Notes: generated from the letters alone by a model not told the origin. Numbered from the stretch's first letter, positions 1 to 7,908 are shown. The stretch is 23,227 bases of DNA from Ectobacillus sp048976805 (GCA_048976805.1 JBHGUR010000081.1:1-23227); one strand, 5' to 3'. Translations and numbers: made by a program.

Positions 1-317
<317 letters not shown>

Positions 318-365
318 AGCGTTTGTCTTGCTCATAAATAAAAATTGACGTTTTGTGTTTTGTTT

Positions 366-381
366 AGTTTTCAAAGAACTG
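366..381 (-). promoter_or_regulatory. rRNA leader boxA-like antitermination element
   Basis: The minus-strand leader contains CAGTTCTTTGAAAACT between P2 and the 16S start. This matches the boxA-type element of Bacillus rRNA leaders, which recruits NusB/NusE to prevent early termination. Assigned by motif and position only. Confidence 0.6.
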
Positions 382-406
382 CCTGTCGCTTAAAGCGACC
401 TCTCAA

Positions 407-435
407 TATTAACATTTCCGTTTTATCCATGTCAA
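407..435 (-). promoter_or_regulatory. rrn promoter P2 (sigma-A)
   Basis: On the minus strand, a -35 TTGACA (430-435) and a -10 TTAATA (407-412) are separated by exactly 17 nt and point at the 16S gene. Tandem promoters are the usual arrangement for Bacillus rRNA operons. The start would fall near position 400, just before a perfect 7-bp dyad (385-399, GTCGCTT-A-AAGCGAC). Confidence 0.8.
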
Positions 436-479
436 TATCTTTTTTCGCTTTCTGCCGTTTCGCAGCAGCGACGTTTATT

Positions 480-508
480 AATATATCATGGGTAATCATG
501 ATGGTCAA
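480..508 (-). promoter_or_regulatory. rrn promoter P1 (sigma-A)
   Basis: On the minus strand, -35 TTGACC (503-508) and -10 TATATT (480-485) have a 17-nt spacer, both elements matching 5 of 6 consensus bases. It lies 73 bp upstream of P2, which fits the tandem P1/P2 layout of Bacillus rrn operons. Confidence 0.78.
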
Positions 509-601
509 CATATTTTCATAAAAAAATTTATTGTATGTTTCCGCATGTTCAAATAGTACATTCTGCAAAATCCTGATACTTCTTTTTATATGATGAACGC
601 C

Positions 602-607
602 TATAAT
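602..607 (+). promoter_or_regulatory. Possible -10 element of ygzB
   Basis: A perfect TATAAT lies 37 nt before the ygzB start, but no good -35 is found at 16-18 nt upstream, so this promoter is tentative. Confidence 0.35.
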
Positions 608-643
608 GTGTGCTATATTATTTTTATAGAGGGGGGTTATTAA

Positions 644-1000
644 ATGGGGATCAAATATTCAAGCAAAATTAATAAGATACGCACATTCGCACTCGGTTTA
701 GTGTTTGCGGGAATGTTTATTTCTTATTTAGGGGTTTTCTTTCGCGAGTCACCGCTTATTATGTCATTATTTATATTGGTTGGCTTCCTTGCGGTTATCG
801 CCAGTACAATCGTTTACTTTTGGATCGGTATGCTTTCTTCTAAGACGGTACAGGTTGTTTGCCCGGAGTGCGGCAAAACAACAAAAATGCTTGGGCGGGT
901 CGATGCATGCATGTATTGCAAGCAGCCCCTTACTCTCGATCCCAACTTAGACGGAATAGAATTTGATGAAAAATACAACCGTAAAAACCATAAAGGCTGA
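644..1000 (+). CDS. ygzB: YgzB-type small membrane protein with zinc ribbon (UPF0295)
   Basis: 118 aa. The N-terminal half has two hydrophobic, likely membrane-spanning segments at about residues 13-33 and 38-63. The C-terminal cytoplasmic part carries two Cys pairs, CPEC and CMYC (about residues 83-101), which look like a small zinc ribbon. The closing EFDEKYNRK motif is typical of the UPF0295/YgzB family. Function is unknown. The start is supported by a strong AGGGGGG ribosome site. It sits divergent from an rRNA operon and convergent with perR, exactly as in B. subtilis. Its TGA stop lies within the shared terminator stem. Confidence 0.88.
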   Translation: MGIKYSSKINKIRTFALGLVFAGMFISYLGVFFRESPLIMSLFILVGFLAVIASTIVYFWIGMLSSKTVQVVCPECGKTTKMLGRVDACMYCKQPLTLDPNLDGIEFDEKYNRKNHKG

Positions 1001-1016
1001 CAATATTGTCAGCCTT
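993..1016. terminator. Bidirectional terminator of ygzB and perR
   Basis: A perfect 24-bp palindrome (AAGGCTGACAAT and its complement) lies between the two convergent genes. It contains the ygzB stop (998-1000) and the first two bases of the perR stop (1015-1017). The flanking T-tracts are short, so termination strength is uncertain. Confidence 0.7.
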
Positions 1017-1452
1017 AATTGCGAAACGCCGTATTGCAATCCGGGCACAGGCCATAGAGTTCCAAACGATGGCTTCTAATAAAAAACCCGGTTTGCTCTG
1101 CTGCCTTTTGTTCTATTTCTTCTAATCCTGTGTAAGGAAAATCAACAATTTTACCGCATTCCTCACAAATCACATGGTAATGGTGACTTGTTACATAATC
1201 AAATCTGCTAGAAGCATCTCCGTAAGTCAATTCTTTGACGAGCCCTACTTCCTTAAATACGCGTAAATTATTGTATACTGTTGCCACGCTCATATTTGGA
1301 AACTTGCCTTCCAATGCTTTATAAATTTCGTCTGCGGTCGGATGTGACATAGATTCTACAAGATATTCCAAAATGGCATGACGTTGTGGCGTCATGCGTA
1401 CACCCGTGCCTTTTAAGAGTTCTAACGCTTCTTTTAATTCTTCCTTAACCAC
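1015..1452 (-). CDS. perR: PerR, peroxide-sensing repressor of the Fur family
   Basis: 145 aa from the preferred start. PerR binds Fe/Mn and represses peroxide-stress genes; metal-catalysed His oxidation inactivates it. The winged-helix part includes TPQRHAILEYL and SVATVYNNLR. In the numbering of the ATG at 1458, the regulatory-metal ligands H39, D87, H93, H95 and D106 and the structural zinc Cys C98, C101, C138 and C141 are all present, matching B. subtilis PerR with an offset of two. The GTG at 1450-1452 is preferred because GGGGTG lies 7 nt upstream and the length then equals that of the B. subtilis protein; the ATG at 1456-1458 is only 3 nt from the GGGG. A PerR box overlaps its promoter, so autoregulation is expected. 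Confidence 0.95.
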   Translation of the reverse strand: MVKEELKEALELLKGTGVRMTPQRHAILEYLVESMSHPTADEIYKALEGKFPNMSVATVYNNLRVFKEVGLVKELTYGDASSRFDYVTSHHYHVICEECGKIVDFPYTGLEEIEQKAAEQTGFFIRSHRLELYGLCPDCNTAFRN

Positions 1453-1486
1453 CGTCATGCACCCCAATTCTAAATGAATTATCACT

Positions 1487-1501
1487 TTATAATTTTTATA
1501 A
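1487..1501. promoter_or_regulatory. PerR box in the perR promoter
   Basis: The 15-mer TTATAATTTTTATAA matches the Per-box consensus TTATAATNATTATAA at every defined position but one. It lies between the perR -10 and the coding region, over the likely transcription start, a position suited to repression by PerR itself. Confidence 0.8.
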
Positions 1502-1503
1502 AT

Positions 1504-1533
1504 AGTGTACAGCTATTCTCTTATTTCTGTCAA
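1504..1533 (-). promoter_or_regulatory. perR promoter (sigma-A)
   Basis: On the minus strand there is a perfect -35 TTGACA (1528-1533), an 18-nt spacer and a weak -10 TACACT (1504-1509). The PerR box lies just downstream. Confidence 0.6.
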
Positions 1534-1611
1534 CATTTCTCCTATTTCCATACCTCTATTTATTCAAAAATTTGCGTTATTTTTCATATGTACAAATATA
1601 AGCCTTCTAAT

Positions 1612-1735
1612 GAAAAGCGGACAAAGCCCGCCTTTTGCAGCAGCGCAGGGGCGGGCCGGAGTGAAAGGCGCTTTTTTCCTTTTACGGAAGCACACCCCTA
1701 CGCTGCTGCTTTGGGAGCTAGACATGCTCCCAAAA
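1612..1735. repeat. Structured intergenic repeat, diverged Bacillaceae type
   Basis: The 488-bp gap between the perR promoter and the next gene holds no convincing gene. This segment carries a 15-bp inverted repeat, 14 of 15 matching (1637-1651 and 1695-1709), a smaller GCCCGCC/GGCGGGC pair inside the left half, and a GGGAGC-GCTCCC hairpin near 1712-1730. It shares AAAAGCGGA, AAAGGCGCTTTTTT and GAGCTAG landmarks with the repeats at 16672-16919, so it is probably a distant copy. The short open frames across it are not supported. Confidence 0.5.
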
Positions 1736-1860
1736 CTTATACTTTCTTTCCTTCTAAAAAAATATATGATTATTCATTTGTATATTAACCATCCTTCATC
1801 TCATTCATGAAATTTTTTATCGTTTCCCTCATAAATATAAGGCCTTTTTTCCTTTCTCAA

Positions 1861-1891
1861 TAAAAAAAGCACGGGGAAATTCCCATGCTTT
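1861..1891 (-). terminator. Rho-independent terminator after the 1990-2379 gene
   Basis: On the minus strand, an AAAGCA-GGG stem pairs with CCC-TGCTTT around a short loop (1867-1891) and is followed by a run of seven T (1862-1868). It ends the leftward transcript. Confidence 0.8.
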
Positions 1892-1989
1892 GAAAGCTAT
1901 CATCTGAGGAGGTATGCCCTACACTCATACATTATGCAAATACTATACAATTGCTATAGACGAATGCCCTGTTTTTTCAAAAAAGGCGA

Positions 1990-2379
1990 TTATTGCTCTT
2001 CCTCATCCACTTCTTCGGTATCGTACAATAAGCTTTCATTCGCCACATAAATCGGTCCATTGGCAATATCTATGCGCAGCATCCAAGCCCAAGGTACCGA
2101 TAAACGTTGGTATACACCGCGCCAGAATTCACTGGAGCGCCTTTCAAACTCTTCCATTTCCCTTAAAACTTCCTTGTAGGAACTTCCGTCAAAGTGAAAA
2201 TTCGACTCCTGTAAACGCATTAAAGCGTAGTGCTTATATTCCAATTCAGCCGCAATTTTCATTTCCTCTTCTGTCGCCATGCCGATAATCGTACCATCCG
2301 GCGGAAGAATTTCGTATACATTTTCCACTCTTACATACTCGCCCTGAGTTGCATTGAATTTATTTTTTCTTCCAAACAT
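1990..2379 (-). CDS. Uncharacterised Bacillaceae protein
   Basis: 129 aa, soluble; no family recognised with confidence. The N-terminus is basic (MFGRKNKF), the middle is helical and rich in Glu, Tyr and Arg (about residues 37-90), then an aromatic VPWAWMLR stretch follows, and the end is very acidic (EEVDEEEQ). No signal peptide, membrane segment or catalytic motif is visible. A GGGGGA ribosome site 5-6 nt before the ATG, a clean downstream terminator and codon use like its neighbours support a real gene. It lies 99 bp downstream of bcp on the same strand and may be co-transcribed. No function can be inferred. Confidence 0.75.
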   Translation of the reverse strand: MFGRKNKFNATQGEYVRVENVYEILPPDGTIIGMATEEEMKIAAELEYKHYALMRLQESNFHFDGSSYKEVLREMEEFERRSSEFWRGVYQRLSVPWAWMLRIDIANGPIYVANESLLYDTEEVDEEEQ

Positions 2380-2478
2380 AATTACATCCCCCTAAAATTC
2401 TTTCAGTCACTACATTCAATGCAAGCCCCCGTTATTCCTTTAACTATTTTTATTTTTCTGCAGCAAGCAGCTTTCGGG

Positions 2479-2943
2479 TTATAGACTTGTTTTCACAAAC
2501 TGTAATGCTTCTTCTACATGCCCTTTAACTTTCACCTTCCGCCATTCCTTCACTAACTTTCCTTCTTTATCAATCACAAAAGTTGACCGCTCAATTCCCA
2601 TGTACTCTTTCCCAAAGTTTTTCTTGAGCTTCCAAACATCGTACATTTCAGCAACCTTATGCTCTTCATCAACCAGCAGCAAAAACGGCAAATTATATTT
2701 TTCAATAAACTTTTCATGGCGCTGCAAGGAATCAGTGCTGACTCCTAAAATCACGCAATTTAATTCTCTAAACTGTTCATATTGATCCCGAAAATCGCAG
2801 GCCTGCGTTGTGCATCCTGGCGTCATGTCCTTTGGATAAAAGTACAACACCACATTTTTGCCGCGAAAATCAGAGAGTTTTACTTGTTCTCCATTGCTGG
2901 CGGGCAATGTAAAATCGGGTGCTTGTTTTCCTGTTTCAACCAT
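2479..2943 (-). CDS. bcp: Bcp/PrxQ-type thiol peroxidase
   Basis: 154 aa, the full length of the AhpC/TSA BCP subfamily (B. subtilis YgaF). It reduces hydrogen peroxide and organic hydroperoxides in the cytoplasm, with thioredoxin as the usual reductant. The peroxidatic Cys is C44 in DMTPGCTTQAC, and C49 five residues later is the resolving Cys of the atypical 2-Cys class. P37, T41 and the later ERSTFVID strand complete the thioredoxin fold. An AAGGAGG ribosome site lies 10 nt before the ATG. It follows the potassium channel gene by 46 bp on the same strand. Its closeness to perR matches B. subtilis, but I see no Per box directly upstream. Confidence 0.95.
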   Translation of the reverse strand: MVETGKQAPDFTLPASNGEQVKLSDFRGKNVVLYFYPKDMTPGCTTQACDFRDQYEQFRELNCVILGVSTDSLQRHEKFIEKYNLPFLLLVDEEHKVAEMYDVWKLKKNFGKEYMGIERSTFVIDKEGKLVKEWRKVKVKGHVEEALQFVKTSL

Positions 2944-2989
2944 AATTCAAGCGCCTCCTTCGTCTTCGTTACTATCCACTATAGCAGAA

Positions 2990-3400
2990 CTAATCCCGTT
3001 TTTCATTCCCCATGAATGTATGCATAACGAACGCCGCCGGCATTGTATAGCCGACAAGCGCTTCAACAATTGCGATCCATCTTCCGATTCCTACAGGCGT
3101 AATATCTCCGTATCCGACCGACATCAAAGTAATCGCGCTAAAATACATGCATATTTCAACAATCCGGAAGGAATGCACGTTCACTTCTTTTCCGTCTTCC
3201 TCAAGAACAGCAAAGCCCAATTCCTCAAGCACTAAATAGCTGAGCCCAAAGGAAATGAGCACTGTTGTGTAAATTAAGCATAGCAGCACTAAGTTTTGAA
3301 AGGAAAAAAAGCGCTTTGGCATCCGCATCGATAGCCAAAGCAAACGAATACTTTGCAAAACCGCCAATATAGCCATCATCAATACGATTATCCATACCAT
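2990..3400 (-). CDS. Small potassium channel (ion-channel pore protein without RCK domain)
   Basis: 136 aa. The K+ selectivity filter SVGYGD is at residues 94-99, preceded by a pore helix (about 78-94) and followed by a hydrophobic helix (about 105-128). Two more hydrophobic segments lie at about 2-23 and 37-58, so there are probably three membrane helices and one re-entrant pore loop per subunit; a tetramer would form the channel. No cytoplasmic RCK/TrkA-N ligand domain is present. The ATG at 3400 is preferred over the upstream ATG at 3415, because AGGTGG sits 6 nt before 3400 and nothing like a ribosome site precedes 3415. It probably lies in one transcript with bcp. Confidence 0.85.
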   Translation of the reverse strand: MVWIIVLMMAILAVLQSIRLLWLSMRMPKRFFSFQNLVLLCLIYTTVLISFGLSYLVLEELGFAVLEEDGKEVNVHSFRIVEICMYFSAITLMSVGYGDITPVGIGRWIAIVEALVGYTMPAAFVMHTFMGNEKRD

Positions 3401-3466
3401 GTCCTTCCACCTCATTTCATGTGTATGAAGCGAAAGGACAAATTATCCCGTTCCAAAACTTCCTAA

Positions 3467-4249
3467 TTAATTCCCGGCCCCGCGGTATCTTTTTACACCT
3501 TTATTCCAAATCAAAACAGCAAGCGTAAAAAACAGAAGCCCCATTACCGGAGTTAAAAAGGCATACATATACCACTCCTTTTTCCCTAAAAAATACGAAG
3601 CAGGATACACCCCAACAAACGCAAACGGCAAAATCCATGTCAAGATAAAACGAATCACGCGATTGTAAATATTAACAGGATAGCGCCCGTAGTTTCCGAT
3701 GTTGTACATAAGAGGCATGATGGAACTTTTCGCATCCGACCAAAACCCGATGCTTGCAAGCGAGACAAAAATTCCGCCGTATACAAGCGCCCCTCCAACA
3801 ACCATAAGCAAAAATAAAATAAAATCATACCAATGAAATGATAATTGAAGCTGCACTGAAGCATAAATCATAATAATAATACCGGTAATGCCGCCCACAA
3901 GCGATTCCAAATCCATTCTTTCCAGCACGATTTGAAACAAGCTATGAATCGGGCGCGTTAAAATGCGGTCCATTTCCCCTTTTACAATATAACGGTCATT
4001 AAAATCCCAAATATTAAAGAATGCAGAAAACAAAGCAAATGGAACTAAGAAAAAGCCGTAAATGAAAATGATTTCCTCACGCGCCCATCCTTTTAGCATC
4101 TGCGTATGCCCAAACACAACAAGAATGAAAACAAGGTTTACTGCCTGCATAAGCAAATCCGACATCAGGCCAACAATTAAGTCGCCACGATATTGCAGCT
4201 TCGTTTTTAAATATTGCCCTGCATATTGCAAAAATAATTGTACGTACAT
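3467..4249 (-). CDS. ABC-2 type transporter permease (DUF990-like), second subunit
   Basis: 260 aa, about six membrane helices, of the ABC-2 permease family related to DUF990. It is the last gene of a three-gene ABC operon (ATPase, permease, permease), beginning 8 nt after the previous stop, with an AAGGAGG site about 12 nt before its ATG. With the other permease it would form the membrane channel driven by the ATPase at 5042-6055. Substrate unknown; ABC-2 transporters usually export lipids, polysaccharides or drugs. No terminator is seen in the 65 bp before the channel gene, so readthrough is possible. Confidence 0.85.
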   Translation of the reverse strand: MYVQLFLQYAGQYLKTKLQYRGDLIVGLMSDLLMQAVNLVFILVVFGHTQMLKGWAREEIIFIYGFFLVPFALFSAFFNIWDFNDRYIVKGEMDRILTRPIHSLFQIVLERMDLESLVGGITGIIIMIYASVQLQLSFHWYDFILFLLMVVGGALVYGGIFVSLASIGFWSDAKSSIMPLMYNIGNYGRYPVNIYNRVIRFILTWILPFAFVGVYPASYFLGKKEWYMYAFLTPVMGLLFFTLAVLIWNKGVKRYRGAGN

Positions 4250-4257
4250 AGCTTTCT

Positions 4258-5049
4258 TTATCCTCCTTGTACTATGAGACGTTTTTTAGCCATTTTCCAC
4301 ATAACGGCAATCGGAAGGATAAGTGCCGCCGACCAAACGGCCTGAAATAAAAGAGCGTTCCACACAGCTGCGCCTTGTATTCCTTCTGAAAAAATCATGC
4401 TCGGAAGATAACTGATTGCCTGAAACGGAAAAAACTTCATTGCTTCCTGCGCCCATAAAGGATAGAAGCTAATCGGCAGCAGCAGGCCAGAGAATAAATC
4501 AATCACAACACGCTTCGCATACATAAGGCCATCATTATTAAATAAGAAGAATGTCATCATACCTGTTAATAAGTTGATTTGCGTATTGATAACAAAGCTA
4601 AACGTAATCGAAATGAGGAAATAAAGCCACGTTTGTACATTTGTTGTAACATCCAAATTGAAAATGAGCGTTACAATCACCATTCCTGGGATAGAGAAAA
4701 AGGCGAACCGAAAGATACCCTCGCCAAGCCCTTGCATAACTTTCATCCCTAAATAGTTATACGGACGAATTAATTCTACCGCCACGCGCCCCTCCCGGAT
4801 TTCCATCGCAATTTCACGGTCTATATTGTTAAAATAAAAAGCGCGGGCCATCCAGGCAATTGCTACATATGTCGTCATTTGAGAAACCGATAATCCTTGA
4901 ATGCTTTCCTTTCCCCCGTAAATGGCCGTCCATAAAAAGTAATACGCCCCAATATTAATGCTGTAAATTAAAATTCCGCTATAATAGTTTGTTCTATATG
5001 CAAGCATCATCAAAAAACGAATGCGGATCATTTCCAAGTATTTACCCAT
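4258..5049 (-). CDS. ABC-2 type transporter permease (DUF990-like), first subunit
   Basis: 263 aa with six predicted membrane helices; ABC-2/DUF990-type permease. Its ATG lies inside the end of the ATPase gene, an 8-nt overlap (5042-5049), which suggests translational coupling. The sequence differs from the second permease, so a heterodimeric pore is likely. The middle contains an amphipathic EIREGRVAVELIRPYNYLG region, typical of the coupling loop of this family. Substrate unknown. Confidence 0.87.
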   Translation of the reverse strand: MGKYLEMIRIRFLMMLAYRTNYYSGILIYSINIGAYYFLWTAIYGGKESIQGLSVSQMTTYVAIAWMARAFYFNNIDREIAMEIREGRVAVELIRPYNYLGMKVMQGLGEGIFRFAFFSIPGMVIVTLIFNLDVTTNVQTWLYFLISITFSFVINTQINLLTGMMTFFLFNNDGLMYAKRVVIDLFSGLLLPISFYPLWAQEAMKFFPFQAISYLPSMIFSEGIQGAAVWNALLFQAVWSAALILPIAVMWKMAKKRLIVQGG

Positions 5050-6055
5050 TTATAACGCCCTCTTCATAAATATTGCGAATGATTTCTTCGGTCGATACTT
5101 CATTGATTTTAATATCCTTGATTTTGAATGTTTGCACGACCTTTGCAACGAGCGTTGAAATCATAATTTCTTCATTTGGAATTTTGGCGCTCCACACATT
5201 TTGGCCGTTTCCTTGCGTCCACTCAACATCATCATCCGGCATGAGAGAAGCCAACTGCCGGTAAGAGACAGGACTTGAAAATTGAAATTGGATTTCTTTT
5301 TCGTCCCCCCATTGGGAACGAAGCTTCTCCAATGAACCGTCATAAATAATTTTTCCTTCATCGAGCATAACAACGCGGTCACATAGCGCTTCAATATCGG
5401 AAATATCATGCGTCGTAAGTAAAATCGTTGTCTTATAGCGCTCATTGATTTCTTGTAAAAACTCGCGAATTTTCATCTTCACCAACACGTCCAGCCCAAT
5501 GGTTGGCTCATCCAAAAATAAAAGCGGCGGGTTATGAATTAAAGCGGCGGCAAGCTCGCAGCGCATCCGCTGCCCGAGCGAAAGCTTTCTTACCGGCTTA
5601 TCTAAAAGCGGGCCGATATCCAATGTTTCAATTACATGCTCCATATGCTCTTTATATTGTTCATCAGAAACGCCATACACCTTTTTCAATAGCCGGAATG
5701 ATTCCTGCACGGCGATATCCCACCACAGCTGCGAACGCTGCCCAAATACAACGCCGATGGAACGGACAAATTTCTCCCGCTCCTTATGCGGATTCATCCC
5801 GTTTACAGAAATATGGCCGGACGTTGGGGTCAAGATTCCCGTCAGCATTTTGATGGTAGTCGATTTTCCCGCGCCATTTTCACCGATATAGCCAATCATC
5901 TCCCCCTGCCTTACTGAAAAAGAAATATTATTAACAGCTGGTATGACTTTATAATTGCGGGTAAATAAATCGCGAAAAGCCCCCTTCAATCCGGAGCGGC
6001 TTGAGTAGGAAACGAATTCTTTGCGTAAATCCTTTACCTCGATGACATTTTTCAT
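5042..6055 (-). CDS. ABC transporter ATP-binding protein of an ABC-2 exporter
   Basis: 337 aa. One nucleotide-binding domain: Walker A GENGAGKST (58-66), Q-loop Q106, signature LSLGQ (158-162), Walker B with LFLDEPTIGLD (179-189) and H-loop H216. Residues from about 250 onward form a DUF4162-like C-terminal extension, seen in drug- and lipid-export ATPases. It heads an operon with the two permeases and is divergent from gsaB. An AGGGGG ribosome site lies 6 nt before the ATG. I recall a similar ABC operon between gsaB and bcp in the B. cereus group, but this was not checked. Substrate unknown. Confidence 0.92.
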   Translation of the reverse strand: MKNVIEVKDLRKEFVSYSSRSGLKGAFRDLFTRNYKVIPAVNNISFSVRQGEMIGYIGENGAGKSTTIKMLTGILTPTSGHISVNGMNPHKEREKFVRSIGVVFGQRSQLWWDIAVQESFRLLKKVYGVSDEQYKEHMEHVIETLDIGPLLDKPVRKLSLGQRMRCELAAALIHNPPLLFLDEPTIGLDVLVKMKIREFLQEINERYKTTILLTTHDISDIEALCDRVVMLDEGKIIYDGSLEKLRSQWGDEKEIQFQFSSPVSYRQLASLMPDDDVEWTQGNGQNVWSAKIPNEEIMISTLVAKVVQTFKIKDIKINEVSTEEIIRNIYEEGVING

Positions 6056-6218
6056 GATGTTCCCCCTTTTCTTTACATAACAACGAATAGTTTACCCAAG
6101 CGCTAGGCACATCACAAATAATATGTCTTCTCGCCCAGGGCAAAAAAAATCGTGTTACAATAAGAAAATGTACCATACTTCATATAAAGTAGACTATTGG
6201 ATAAGGAGAGGAAAGCTA

Positions 6219-7511
6219 GTGGATTTTACTAACTCAGAACAATTACATAAGGCAGCACTAGAGCATATTGTAGGCGGAGTAAATAGCCCTTCCCGTTCCT
6301 ACAAGGCAGTAGGAGGCGGTTCCCCGGTTGCCATGGAGCGCGCAAAGGGAGCGTATTTCTGGGATGTCGATGGCAACAAATATATTGATTATTTGGCTGC
6401 TTACGGCCCGATTATTACCGGCCACGCCCATCCCCATGTTACAAAGGCGATTCAAGAAGCGGCTGAAAACGGTGTGTTATATGGAACGCCGACTCCACTC
6501 GAAGTAAAATTTGCAAAAATGTTAAAAGAAGCCATCCCATCAATGGATAAAGTGCGTTTCGTTAACTCGGGAACGGAAGCTGTTATGACTACAATCCGCG
6601 TGGCACGCGCTTATACCGGACGTACAAAAATTATGAAATTCGCCGGCTGCTATCACGGCCACTCTGATTTGGTGCTCGTAGCTGCAGGCTCAGGCCCTTC
6701 TACTTTAGGTACGCCTGACTCTGCCGGCGTTCCGCAAAGCATCGCGCAAGAGGTTATTACTGTTCCTTTCAATGACGTTGAAACCTTTGCGGCGGCTTTA
6801 GACAAATGGGGACATGAAGTAGCAGCCGTTCTTGTCGAACCGATTGTAGGAAATTTTGGAATTGTTTCGCCAAAAGAAGGATTTTTAGAGAAAGTGAATG
6901 AATTAACACATAAATCAGGAGCTTTGGTGATTTATGACGAAGTAATTACGGCATTCCGTTTTATGTACGGCGGGGCACAAAATTTGCTTGGCGTAACTCC
7001 GGACTTAACAGCTCTTGGCAAGATCATCGGCGGCGGCCTTCCAATCGGAGCATACGGCGGCAAAAAAGAAATTATGGAACAAGTAGCGCCTCTTGGACCT
7101 GCTTATCAAGCGGGAACAATGGCAGGAAATCCAGCCTCTATGTCTGCAGGAATCGCTTGCCTTGAAGTGTTGAAGCAGGAGGGTGTGTACGAAAAGCTTG
7201 ATGAACTTGGCGCTATGCTCGAGGAAGGAATTTTAGCAAAAGCCAAAGAGCATAATATCCCGATTACAATCAACCGCCTAAAAGGCGCTCTTACAGTGTT
7301 TTTCACAACTAAACCGGTTGAAAATTACGACGATGCGCAAAACACCGATGGAGAAATGTTCGGTAAATTCTTCAAGTTGATGCTAAAACAGGGCGTAAAC
7401 TTGGCTCCTTCTAAGTACGAAGCGTGGTTCTTGACAACGGAGCATACGAAAGAAGATATTTTATATACGATAGATGCAGTAGGAAATGCATTCCAAGAGT
7501 TAGCAAAGTAA
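6219..7511 (+). CDS. gsaB: Glutamate-1-semialdehyde 2,1-aminomutase
   Basis: 430 aa, a PLP-dependent fold type I enzyme that converts glutamate-1-semialdehyde to 5-aminolevulinate, the first committed tetrapyrrole precursor. The N-terminal VGGVNSPSRSYKAVGGG motif, the cofactor-binding GTEAVMTTIRVARAYTGR region and the Schiff-base lysine K268 in LGKIIGGG are intact. The sequence closely resembles B. subtilis GsaB rather than HemL. The GTG start at 6219 has AAGGAG 10 nt upstream and gives the usual length; a longer frame from 6123 lacks a ribosome site. Bacilli with gsaB generally keep a second copy (hemL) in the hem operon. No convincing promoter is seen in the 163-bp divergent gap, apart from a TACAAT at 6156-6161. 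Confidence 0.96.
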   Translation: MDFTNSEQLHKAALEHIVGGVNSPSRSYKAVGGGSPVAMERAKGAYFWDVDGNKYIDYLAAYGPIITGHAHPHVTKAIQEAAENGVLYGTPTPLEVKFAKMLKEAIPSMDKVRFVNSGTEAVMTTIRVARAYTGRTKIMKFAGCYHGHSDLVLVAAGSGPSTLGTPDSAGVPQSIAQEVITVPFNDVETFAAALDKWGHEVAAVLVEPIVGNFGIVSPKEGFLEKVNELTHKSGALVIYDEVITAFRFMYGGAQNLLGVTPDLTALGKIIGGGLPIGAYGGKKEIMEQVAPLGPAYQAGTMAGNPASMSAGIACLEVLKQEGVYEKLDELGAMLEEGILAKAKEHNIPITINRLKGALTVFFTTKPVENYDDAQNTDGEMFGKFFKLMLKQGVNLAPSKYEAWFLTTEHTKEDILYTIDAVGNAFQELAK

Positions 7512-7532
7512 GCAGAATTAGTCTAAACTGGC

Positions 7533-7567
7533 AGAGAAAAATAGAGGTTTCTGCTCTATTTTTCTCT
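7533..7567 (+). terminator. gsaB terminator
   Basis: A perfect 14-bp inverted repeat, AGAGAAAAATAGAG (7533-7546) and its complement (7554-7567), with a 7-nt loop, is followed by a T-rich tract shortly after the gsaB stop. Confidence 0.75.
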
Positions 7568-7650
7568 ATTTCTATTTCATAAATCCAAACAAAATAGTAT
7601 AATTATTCATAATAACTTAAAAAATTTAAAAAAAGACACAAAATTATGCT

Positions 7651-7679
7651 TTGGCAATTCTAGCTTTCTTCTGTATAAT
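7651..7679 (+). promoter_or_regulatory. Promoter of the glutamate synthase gene
   Basis: -35 TTGGCA (7651-7656), 17-nt spacer, perfect -10 TATAAT (7674-7679). Transcription would start near 7686, about 223 nt before the start codon. A mobile element of 144 bp plus an 8-bp duplication occupies most of that distance. Confidence 0.75.
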
Positions 7680-7738
7680 AGGCATATTACACCATTAATA
7701 TTCTAATAATTATGAATAGTTATATTTTCAAAAAATAA

Positions 7739-7882
7739 GGCTCTGTTAAAGGCTAATGTTGATTTGGATTTATTTATTGATTTGGAACGAAAGGTAGCGA
7801 CTCCAGCGAGGGAAGCGGCTCGGCCCACCCGCGGAAAGCGTCCGCCTGTAGTGGAAAATCAACAATCAAGTTTAACAGAGTC
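7739..7882. mobile_element. MITE-like element, copy 1, with 8-bp target duplication
   Basis: 144 bp with terminal inverted repeats: GGCTCTGTTAAA at the left and TTTAACAGAGTC at the right, and further imperfect pairing inwards (TGTTGATTT and AAATCAACA). It is flanked by a perfect direct repeat AAAAATAA (7731-7738 and 7883-7890). The GC-rich core holds GCGTCCGCCTGTAG. No coding capacity. An 8-bp duplication and GG-starting ends would suit a non-autonomous derivative of an ISL3-like element, but that parentage is a guess. It lies in the glutamate synthase leader, ending 10 bp before the ribosome site. Confidence 0.85.
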
Positions 7883-7908
7883 AAAAATAAATGGAGGTGA
7901 ACGGCCCC

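Noticed and set aside
371..568. 65-codon frame on the minus strand
   Set aside because: It covers the rrn leader and both rRNA promoters and has no ribosome binding site.
1474..1810. Two overlapping plus-strand frames of about 100 codons
   Set aside because: They run through the perR promoter and the structured repeat, with low-complexity translations and no ribosome site.
6123..6218. Longer gsaB start with 32 extra codons
   Set aside because: The extension has no ribosome site and no counterpart in the family, while the GTG at 6219 has AAGGAG at 10 nt.
7512..7735. Riboswitch or T-box before the glutamate synthase gene
   Set aside because: Only a terminator and an AT-rich promoter region are present; no conserved riboswitch core is recognised.
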